Source: an uncultured Oscillospiraceae bacterium
Lineage (GTDB): Bacteria > Bacillota > Clostridia > Oscillospirales > Acutalibacteraceae
Length of the DNA stretch: 57,089 nucleotides
Assembly: GCA_900547445.1 (NCBI GenBank)
Contig: URGJ01000007.1
Span: 1-57,089, forward strand
Direction of reading: 5' to 3'
Below are positions 50,950 through 57,089 of this stretch, one piece after another (position 1 is the stretch's first letter; each line of letters opens with the position of its first letter). Under the pieces are notes generated by a model. The model ran no database searches. It was not told the DNA's origin and worked only from the letters and a program-made list of their open reading frames with translations. Both the position numbers and the translations under genes were made by a program.

Positions 50950-51876
50950 CTACAAAATAAGTCCTTTTGTTTTACCTGTACCCATTACTATATTCATACA
51001 CTCGACCGCCGCGCCCGAAGCGCCCTTGCCGAGGTTGTCATAGCGGGAGATAAGCAAAATCCGCTCCTCATTGCCCGAGACCGAAATTTCCATACTGTCC
51101 TTGCCCGTGAGCCTGTTTGCCGAGACAAAGCCGCTCTCGTCAAACTCCTCTTTGTACTTTACAACAGAACCGTTGTATTTTTCCTTATATATCTTTTTGA
51201 TATCCTCCGCCGTGCCCTTTATTTGGGCTTTAAAAAGCGGAACGGTCACGGTCATACCGCTGTAAAAATCGGCGACTATGGGGGAAAACATCGGCGGATT
51301 TTGAAGTCCGCAAACCGCCGTCATTTCGGGCAGATGCTTATGCTTTTGCGCTATTCCGTACTGTCTGGGAGCGGATAATAACGGGTCTCTGTTTTCACTT
51401 TCATACTCGGCAATCATCTTTTTGCCGCCGCCCGAATAGCCGGTTACCGAAAAGCAGGTGAGCAAAGTATTTTTATCTAAAATTCCCGCCTTTATAAGGG
51501 GGAAAACAAGGGAGATAAACCCGCTTGCGTGACAGCCCGGGACGGCAATTCTCTTTGACACCGCAATTTTTTGCTCGTTTTCAGCCGATAATTCGGGAAA
51601 TCCGTACGCCCAGTCGGGATTAGTGCGGTGGGCGGTGGAGGTGTCGATTATAACGGTATTGCCATTTTCCACAAGGGATACCGACTCTATCGCCGCCGCG
51701 TCGGGCAGGCAGAGAAAGGCAATATCCGCTTGGTTTAATGCCGCTTTTCTTGCATTAATATCTTTTCTGTTTTCTTCTGAAAGGCGGATAAGCTCAATAT
51801 CCTTTCTGCTTTCAAGCCTTTCGTAAATTCTAAGTCCAGTTGTGCCCGCGCTTCCGTCAATAAATATCTTAGTCAT
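50950..51876 (-). CDS. argC: N-acetyl-gamma-glutamyl-phosphate reductase (short type)
   Basis: 308 residues, the shorter ArgC type 2. NAD(P) loop DGSAGTTGLRIYERL at the N-terminus and catalytic Cys115 in AVPGCHASGF; SVTGYSGGGKKMIAEYE follows. The start overlaps the argH stop by eight bases. Confidence 0.94.
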   Translation of the reverse strand: MTKIFIDGSAGTTGLRIYERLESRKDIELIRLSEENRKDINARKAALNQADIAFLCLPDAAAIESVSLVENGNTVIIDTSTAHRTNPDWAYGFPELSAENEQKIAVSKRIAVPGCHASGFISLVFPLIKAGILDKNTLLTCFSVTGYSGGGKKMIAEYESENRDPLLSAPRQYGIAQKHKHLPEMTAVCGLQNPPMFSPIVADFYSGMTVTVPLFKAQIKGTAEDIKKIYKEKYNGSVVKYKEEFDESGFVSANRLTGKDSMEISVSGNEERILLISRYDNLGKGASGAAVECMNIVMGTGKTKGLIL

Positions 51877-53248
51877 TTAAAAACTCCGTTATATATTCAA
51901 GCTGTTTTTCGACCGAAGCCGCCCCTGTACCGCCTGCCGAAATGCGTTTTTCCACACAGGTATCAAGGGAGATTTCGTTATATAAGTCCTCGTCAAAGGT
52001 AGGATCAAATTCCTTGTACTTCTCCAAAGGCATAGTCTCTAAAATAAGCCCGTTATCGATGCAGTAGGCGACAATTTCGCCCACCTTTTTATATGCCGTC
52101 CTAAAGGGAATACCCTTTTTAACCAGATAGTCCGCAAGGTCGGTCGCGTTAATAAAGCCCTTGCCCGCGGCTTTACGCATATTGTCGGGTAAAACACGCA
52201 TTGTCGCAAGCATAGGGGTGAATACCTTAAGGCATTTTTTGACGGTATCAATCGCGTCAAAGATTGCCTCCTTGTCCTCCTGCATATCCTTGTTGTAGGC
52301 GAGGGGAAGCCCCTTAAGGGTGGTAAGCAAGCCCATCAAATCGCCGTAAACACGCCCGGTTTTGCCACGGACAAGCTCCGCCATATCGGGGTTTTTCTTC
52401 TGGGGCATTATGCTTGAACCCGTGGTGTAGCTGTCATCAAGCTCGATAAACTTAAACTCCCAGCTTGACCAAAGGATGATTTCCTCTGAAAATCTTGACA
52501 AATGCATCATAATTATTGCAAAGCAGGATAACAGTTCAACACAGAAGTCCCTGTCGGAAACCCCGTCTATACTGTTTAAAGAAATTCCGCTGAAGCCTAA
52601 ACGCTCTGCTTCCCACTCCCTGTCGGTATTATAGGTAGTGCCTGCCAAAGCACAGGAGCCTATAGGGCAGTTTTCGTACATTCTGTCTAAAGCGTCAACT
52701 AACCGCTTAAAGTCGCGGGTAAACATCATAGCGTATGCTAAAATGTGGTGGGCAAAGGTTATGGGCTGGGCGCGCTGTAAATGAGTATACCCCGGCATAA
52801 TATCGTTTTTGTGCTCGCTTGCCAAGTCGCGGATAGCCTTTAAAAGTTCCTTTAAAAGTCCGCCGATTTCGTCACATTCAGCCATTAAATACATACGGAT
52901 ATCCAATGCAACCTGGTCGTTACGGCTTCTTGCGGTATGCAGCTTCTTGCCCGCGTCGCCTATGCGTTTTGTAAGCTCCGACTCGACAAACATATGTATG
53001 TCCTCGGCATTCATATCAATCTCTAAGCCGCCGCTTTCAATATCTTCAAGAATACTGCTCAAACCCTTTTGAATTTGCTTTTCCTCCGAGTCTGTAATGA
53101 TACCTTGGCGGCGAAGCATAATAGCGTGAACCATAGAGCCTGTTATATCCTGCTTGTACATACGGCAGTCAAAGTGAATAGACGAGTTGAAATCGTCCGC
53201 CTCTTTGTCTAGGGTCTTTTGAAACCTGCCCGCCCACATTTTATCCAT
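51869..53248 (-). CDS. argH: Argininosuccinate lyase
   Basis: 459 residues, normal length. Signature GSSIMPQKKNPD and N-terminal MWAGRFQKTLDKEADDFNSS; HTARSRNDQVALDIRMYL is typical. Splits argininosuccinate into arginine and fumarate. About 30 bases after argG. Confidence 0.97.
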   Translation of the reverse strand: MDKMWAGRFQKTLDKEADDFNSSIHFDCRMYKQDITGSMVHAIMLRRQGIITDSEEKQIQKGLSSILEDIESGGLEIDMNAEDIHMFVESELTKRIGDAGKKLHTARSRNDQVALDIRMYLMAECDEIGGLLKELLKAIRDLASEHKNDIMPGYTHLQRAQPITFAHHILAYAMMFTRDFKRLVDALDRMYENCPIGSCALAGTTYNTDREWEAERLGFSGISLNSIDGVSDRDFCVELLSCFAIIMMHLSRFSEEIILWSSWEFKFIELDDSYTTGSSIMPQKKNPDMAELVRGKTGRVYGDLMGLLTTLKGLPLAYNKDMQEDKEAIFDAIDTVKKCLKVFTPMLATMRVLPDNMRKAAGKGFINATDLADYLVKKGIPFRTAYKKVGEIVAYCIDNGLILETMPLEKYKEFDPTFDEDLYNEISLDTCVEKRISAGGTGAASVEKQLEYITEFLND

Positions 53249-53278
53249 TAATTTTACTCCGTTCTTTTTATATATGTA

Positions 53279-54508
53279 TTACTTAAGCCCGTTTTTAGCC
53301 TTCATCTTGGCGTAAACCTTGGTCGGCAGACCGTAAAGGTTGATAAAGCCCGCCGAATCCGCCTGATTGTAAACCTCGTCCTCGTCAAAGGTCGCGATTT
53401 CGGGATCATAGAGGGAATAGGGAGAGGTGACACCCGCGTTGATCATATTGCCCTTATAAAGCTTTAAGGTAACGTCGCCCGTAACGGTCTTCTGGGTGGT
53501 CTTAACAAATGAAAGAATAGCCTCGGTAAGCGGGGTGAACCACTGCGCGTTGTAAACAAGTTCGGCTAACTTCTGCGCTACAAGCGACTTGTAGTGCGCG
53601 GTCTCCTTATCAAGGCAGATGCTTTCAAGCACGCTGTGCGCCTTGTAAAGAATGGCTCCTCCCGGGGTCTCGTAAACGCCGCGGCACTTCATACCCACAA
53701 GACGGTTTTCCACAATGTCAAGAAGTCCTATGCCGTTTTCGCCGCCCAATTTGTTAAGGGTCTCTACAAGCTCGACTGCTCCCATTTCCTTGCCGTCAAC
53801 CGCTGTCGGAACACCCTTTTCAAAATGAAGGGTCACATAGGTCGGCTTGTCGGGCGCCTGCTCGGGCGAAACGCCCATTTCAAGGAAGCCTTCCTTATTA
53901 TATTGCGGCTCGTTTTTCGGGTCTTCAAGGTCAAGACCCTCGTGGGATAAGTGCCAGATGTTCTTATCCTTTGAATAGTTAGTCTCGCGGTTAATCTTCA
54001 GCGGAACATTGTGCGCCTCGGCATAGTCGATTTCCTCCTCGCGGGACTTGATATCCCACTCACGCCACGGAGCGATAATCGGCATATCGGGGGCGAAAGC
54101 CTTAATCGCAAGCTCAAAACGCACCTGATCGTTGCCCTTGCCCGTACAGCCGTGGCAGATAGCGTCCGCGCCCTCGGCGATAGCTATCTCGGCTATGCGC
54201 TTTGCAATAGGGGGACGTGCGAAAGCCGTACCCAACATATAATCCTCATATAAAGCGCCCGCCTGAACGCAGGGGAAAACGTAATCCTCAAGAAATTCCT
54301 TTGTAAGGTCCTCTATGTAAAGCTTGGAAGCGCCTGTCTTAAGCGCCTTTTCCTCAAGTCCCTCAAGCTCGCTTGCCTGACCGACATTGCCCGAAACTGC
54401 GATTATTTCGGGATTGTTGTAGTTTTCCTTAAGCCACGGAATGATGATAGATGTATCAAGACCGCCCGAATATGCAAGAACAACCTTCTTTATTTCCTTT
54501 TTATTCAT
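53279..54508 (-). CDS. argG: Argininosuccinate synthase
   Basis: 409-residue enzyme joining citrulline and aspartate. The ATG at 54508 (MNKKEIKKVVLAYSGGLDTS) follows TTGGAGG; the in-frame upstream extension to 54580 is rejected because it crosses the promoter and operator. PP-loop AYSGGLDTS, and GCTGKGNDQVRFE typical of ArgG. First gene of the arginine operon. Confidence 0.97.
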   Translation of the reverse strand: MNKKEIKKVVLAYSGGLDTSIIIPWLKENYNNPEIIAVSGNVGQASELEGLEEKALKTGASKLYIEDLTKEFLEDYVFPCVQAGALYEDYMLGTAFARPPIAKRIAEIAIAEGADAICHGCTGKGNDQVRFELAIKAFAPDMPIIAPWREWDIKSREEEIDYAEAHNVPLKINRETNYSKDKNIWHLSHEGLDLEDPKNEPQYNKEGFLEMGVSPEQAPDKPTYVTLHFEKGVPTAVDGKEMGAVELVETLNKLGGENGIGLLDIVENRLVGMKCRGVYETPGGAILYKAHSVLESICLDKETAHYKSLVAQKLAELVYNAQWFTPLTEAILSFVKTTQKTVTGDVTLKLYKGNMINAGVTSPYSLYDPEIATFDEDEVYNQADSAGFINLYGLPTKVYAKMKAKNGLK

Positions 54509-54525
54509 TTTTATTCCTCCAATTT

Positions 54526-54580
54526 GCATATTTATTAATTTCAATGCATAAATTATATCATAACTTGAATAAATATGCAA
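54526..54580 (-). promoter_or_regulatory. argG operon promoter with ArgR-like boxes
   Basis: Minus strand TTGCAT (54575-54580), 17-base spacer, TATAAT (54552-54557). Around it are ARG-box-like repeats: TGAATAAATATGCA (54566-54579, overlapping the -35), TGCATAAATTATAT (54545-54558, over the -10) and TGCATATTTATTAA (54526-54539). They resemble the TGAATAATTATTCA box bound by ArgR/AhrC, so arginine repression is a strong inference. Confidence 0.8.
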
Positions 54581-54788
54581 CGTTTTTTTGAATTTTTTTC
54601 TGATTTTACCCTGCGTACATATATATGTTTATATTACTGCTTAATTTTGTGAAATTTACACTAACTCCGAAAAAACGTAATATTGTATAATTTATATGTT
54701 TGCAAAAGCAAGATGCATAAAAATAGGCGCATCTTTTAGTATGCTTTTATTAAAATTCGGAAATTTGCTTTAATATCCTAAAGTTATC
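54581..54788. other. Intergenic region between the arg and liv operons
   Basis: AT-rich. Contains a hairpin AAGATGC...GCATCTT (about 54709-54736) followed by TTTTA. No gene or clear promoter pair recognised other than those listed. Confidence 0.5.
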
Positions 54789-54817
54789 TTGACAAGTATT
54801 TTCTATTGTGATAAAAT
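54789..54817 (+). promoter_or_regulatory. liv leader promoter (sigma-A)
   Basis: TTGACA (54789-54794), 17-base spacer, TAAAAT (54812-54817), nearly 390 bases before livJ. Confidence 0.8.
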
Positions 54818-54843
54818 TATCGATAATTAAGGAAGTGTAAACA

Positions 54844-55041
54844 ATGTGTAAAGTTTTAGATAAAGCTTCATATTGCTGTCAATCGGATGCTTCAAAAGCA
54901 CCCTGTTATTATTGCGCTTCCCAAATATGCCTTTCAGGGGACACTGTCTTAACCGCGGTGTCCTTTTTCGTAATTTATTCCGCAATTTTCCTAAAAACAA
55001 TTATTAACCGAATTATAGGGATTAAAGAAAAAATGTATTGA
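54844..55041 (+). CDS. Cys-rich leader ORF / small membrane protein
   Basis: 65 codons after AAGGAAGTG. The first 30 residues hold six cysteines (positions 2, 11, 12, 21, 24, 29), including CC and CYYC. A hydrophobic helix follows (VLTAVSFFVIYSAIFL) and then a basic tail. The frame reads straight through a terminator-like hairpin (54939-54968). Either a small zinc- or thiol-active membrane protein or a leader peptide that senses Cys supply; the second explains the hairpin. Not recognised by family. Confidence 0.45.
   Translation: MCKVLDKASYCCQSDASKAPCYYCASQICLSGDTVLTAVSFFVIYSAIFLKTIINRIIGIKEKMY
54939..54968 (+). terminator. Terminator-like hairpin in the liv leader (1)
   Basis: GGACAC (54939-54944) pairs with GTGTCC (54958-54963), extended by a wobble and a G-C, followed by TTTTT. 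Inside the Cys-rich ORF. Confidence 0.75.
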
Positions 55042-55099
55042 AAAGCATATGAATCCTAAAGGTTCTAAAAAAGCCGAGACAAATTCCGACTTCTCGCTT

Positions 55100-55134
55100 G
55101 ACCTTGCTTTTCATAAAAAGGCAGGGTCGTTTTT
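55100..55134 (+). terminator. Terminator-like hairpin in the liv leader (2)
   Basis: GACCTTGCTTTT (55100-55111) pairs over 12 bp (three wobbles) with the 55117-55128 arm, followed by GTTTTT. Lies before the livJ start. Confidence 0.7.
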
Positions 55135-55204
55135 CATTTACGGTGTTTTTCAGCCGTTACAAAAGGCTGTTAAATATAAATCATTTCGAAAGAGGTTGTT
55201 CAAA

Positions 55205-56326
55205 ATGAAAAAAATGGTAAAATTTTTGAGCGCGGCATTATGCGCCGCTCTCGTTCTTGCCGCTATGGCAGGCTGCGGCGGCAATGAAAAGAGCAAAGCC
55301 TTCCTTATCGGCTGTACCGGTCCGCTTACCGGCGACGCGTCTTCCTACGGTATTTCTGTTAAGCAGGGTGCTTCGCTTGCCGTTGAAGAAATCAATAAAA
55401 ACGGCGGTCTTAACGGCGTAGAATTTTCGTTCGATATAAAGGACGACAAGGCTACCGCAGAGGACGCAAACACAGGCTATGACGCTCTTTACGACGCGGG
55501 TATGAAAATTTCCCTCGGCGGCGTAACCTCCGGCTCCTGCGCCGCTTTTGCGGAAAAGGCAGCTAAGGATAACATCTTTGTTATGACTCCTTCCGCTTCG
55601 GCAGCAGATGTAATCAAAAAGGGTGACAATACCTTCCGCGTATGTTTCGGCGATCCGGATCAGGGTATTCTTGCCGCCGAGGAGCTTTCAAAGAACTTTA
55701 AGAAGATCGGTTGTATCTATGATACCTCAGACCCCTATTCTTCGGGTATTTATGATGCCTTTAAGGCTAAAATGGCTGAGCTTAAGACCGAATTCACCAC
55801 CAAGACCTTCGATAAGGAAAACAACAAGGACTTCTCTACTCAGGTAGAGGCTCTTAAGGACTGCGACGTTATTTTCGTTCCGTTCTATTACACCGAAGCG
55901 GGATTAGTTGCCAAGGCTTGCGTTCAGAAGGGCGTTAAGGCAGAGCTGTTCGGCTGCGACGGTCTTGACGGTATATCTTCCCAGATAGACAGCACCGTTA
56001 CAAACAGAATCCGTTACATCACTCCCTTCGATGTTGCGAGCACCGATGAAAAGGTCGCAAAGTTCGTAAGCGACTATAAGACCAAGTACGGCGCAGATCC
56101 CGATCAGTTTGCCGCTGACGGTTACGACGCTGTTTACGCTATCTACAACGCTATGAAGTCTGCCGATATTAAAGATTCTTCTATTAAAGCAAGCGATCTC
56201 TGCGACAAGATTGTTGCCGCTATCACCGCTTCTGACTTCACATATGAAGGCGTTACCGGTAAGATGACATGGGATAAGTCGGGCGCGGCTACCAAGGTTC
56301 CGGTAATAGTTGACCTCAGTAAATAA
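55205..56326 (+). CDS. LivJ/LivK-type ABC transporter substrate-binding lipoprotein
   Basis: 373 residues from the ATG at 55205 (MKKMVKFLSAALCAALVLAA). The frame extends upstream to 55049 but that part crosses the second leader hairpin and is not part of the protein. Signal peptide with lipobox LAAMAGC, lipidated Cys24. A Peripla_BP_6 fold follows (FLIGCTGPLTGDASSYGISV, AADGYDAVYAIYNAM). By family it binds branched-chain amino acids or related small molecules; the ligand cannot be read from sequence. livH follows. Confidence 0.88.
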   Translation: MKKMVKFLSAALCAALVLAAMAGCGGNEKSKAFLIGCTGPLTGDASSYGISVKQGASLAVEEINKNGGLNGVEFSFDIKDDKATAEDANTGYDALYDAGMKISLGGVTSGSCAAFAEKAAKDNIFVMTPSASAADVIKKGDNTFRVCFGDPDQGILAAEELSKNFKKIGCIYDTSDPYSSGIYDAFKAKMAELKTEFTTKTFDKENNKDFSTQVEALKDCDVIFVPFYYTEAGLVAKACVQKGVKAELFGCDGLDGISSQIDSTVTNRIRYITPFDVASTDEKVAKFVSDYKTKYGADPDQFAADGYDAVYAIYNAMKSADIKDSSIKASDLCDKIVAAITASDFTYEGVTGKMTWDKSGAATKVPVIVDLSK

Positions 56327-56342
56327 TTACTGTTTTAATTTC

Positions 56343-56377
56343 TTTCGCTCAGCCTGTTATATATGGGCTGAGCGAAG
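56343..56377 (+). other. Hairpin between the substrate-binding and permease genes
   Basis: TTTCGCTCAGCC pairs with GGCTGAGCGAA around a ten-base loop, without a strong T run. Typical of hairpins that raise the ratio of binding protein to permease. Confidence 0.7.
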
Positions 56378-56477
56378 TTTGGCATAAAAAACGGGTTATT
56401 TCGGATAAAGACTAAGAAGCCGATTCTTATTCTTTATTCGGTATAAGCCGAAAAATACATGATTTAGGGAGATTCCA

Positions 56478-57089
56478 ATGAACATTATACTGGATGGATT
56501 AGGCCTCGGCGCAATATATGCACTGATTGCTCTCGGCTATACCATGGTATACGGTATCGCAAAGCTCTTAAACTTCGCACACGGCGATATTATTATGGTC
56601 GGTGCCTACGCTATTTTAACAATGCTTAATATGAGCGGCAACCCGTGGATAGCGATTATAGTGTCGGTCGTTGTATGCACCGCCGCAGGTATAATTATCG
56701 AACGCTTTGCCTACAGACCGCTTCGCAGCGCTTCTCCGTTGGCGGTATTAATAACAGCAATCGGCGTAAGCTACTTTTTACAGAGCCTCGCGCAGTTGAT
56801 ATTCGGCGCTAAATCCCGCCCTGTCACTCTGCCCGCGCTCGGCAATATCACCGTATTCGGTGCTTCTGTCAGCGTAGCGACCGTTGTCACGCTTATTATC
56901 GGCGCGATAATAATGGCGGGTCTTACCCTGTTTGTCAACTTCACCCGTACGGGACGCGCTATGCAGGCGGTTTCGGAGGATAAGGGTGCGGCACAGCTTA
57001 TGGGAATAAACGTAAACCGCATCATAATGATAACCTTCGCCATAGGCTCGGCGCTTGCCGCCTTCGCAAGCCCGTTTTATCACCCTTCT
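56478..57089 (+). CDS. livH: Branched-chain amino acid ABC transporter permease LivH (partial)
   Basis: Starts MNIILDGLGLGAIYALIALG after TAGGGAG and is open to the window end (204 codons, of about 290). Typical LivH segments: GYTMVYGIAKLLNFAHGDII and the ERFAYRPLR loop; many membrane helices. It follows the binding-protein gene by about 150 bases. livM, livG and livF are expected beyond the window. Confidence 0.93.
   Translation, partial: MNIILDGLGLGAIYALIALGYTMVYGIAKLLNFAHGDIIMVGAYAILTMLNMSGNPWIAIIVSVVVCTAAGIIIERFAYRPLRSASPLAVLITAIGVSYFLQSLAQLIFGAKSRPVTLPALGNITVFGASVSVATVVTLIIGAIIMAGLTLFVNFTRTGRAMQAVSEDKGAAQLMGINVNRIIMITFAIGSALAAFASPFYHPS

Noticed and set aside
54509..54580. N-terminal extension of argG
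   Set aside because: It overlaps the promoter and ArgR-like boxes; the ATG at 54508 has a good ribosome site and matches the family start.
54945..54957. AACCGCG in the liv leader as a possible T-box
   Set aside because: The essential TGGN bases before ACC and the upstream specifier-loop layout are missing, so a T-box is not supported.
55049..55204. In-frame N-terminal extension of the LivJ-type protein
   Set aside because: It crosses a terminator-like hairpin and precedes a clear signal peptide at 55205.

Overview
The window comes from a low-to-mid GC, endospore-forming Clostridia-type Firmicute that most likely lives in the gut; the order Oscillospirales would fit, but that is inference. 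The evidence: the spoIIAA-spoIIAB-sigF sporulation operon, a broken alpha/beta SASP gene, single-chain pyruvate:ferredoxin oxidoreductase, YfmF/YfmH, strong AGGAGG ribosome sites, TTGACA-17-TATAAT promoters throughout, and a bile salt hydrolase with all family active-site residues.

Layout. 1-1.3 kb: 5' part of a 16S rRNA gene (minus strand) with leader and promoter. 1.4-4.3 kb: spoIIA operon and folC. 4.4-6.1 kb: cysK-cymR(Rrf2) operon whose strong promoter and palindromic operator now drive only the tail of a deleted metY. 6.2-11.3 kb: housekeeping genes (aldose-epimerase-like, plsY, rpsB-tsf, guaB). 11.4-15.2 kb: hydrolase, small unknowns, an XRE regulator and an FkbM methyltransferase. 15.3-22 kb: rnpB, a P-loop ATPase, and yfmF-yfmH-lgt-folD plus a membrane protein. 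22.1-26 kb: a decayed mobile element (large serine recombinase, hsdM and DUF6036-type remnants) interrupting a SASP gene. 26.0-26.2 kb: a solitary 5S rRNA gene with its own consensus promoter and terminator. 26.3-33.9 kb: PFOR, then rpmH-rnpA-yidD-yidC-jag (without dnaA beside it) and manA. 34-36.4 kb: an esterase, then an orphan phage lysis cassette. 36.5-41.5 kb: bile salt hydrolase, GTP-type PEP carboxykinase, glutamine-dependent NAD synthetase. 41.6-54.6 kb: one long minus-strand arginine operon argG-argH-argC-argJ-argB-argD-argF-carA-carB behind ArgR-like boxes. 54.8-57.1 kb: start of a LivJ/LivH-type ABC transporter operon behind a long leader with a Cys-rich ORF and two terminator-like hairpins.

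How the genes work together. The arginine operon holds every enzyme from glutamate to arginine, using the ArgJ acetyl-recycling route, plus carbamoyl phosphate supply. Its last gene is one 1343-codon reading frame fusing CarB to a diaminopimelate-epimerase (DapF) domain in which the usual N-terminal-half catalytic Cys is Ala. I rate this fusion the most interesting item. Next come the SASP/recombinase junction with its perfect 17-bp inverted repeat, the Cys-rich leader ahead of the LIV transporter, the metY deletion that left its promoter and operator intact, the orphan lysis cassette and the free-standing 5S gene. No CRISPR array or tRNA gene was recognised.
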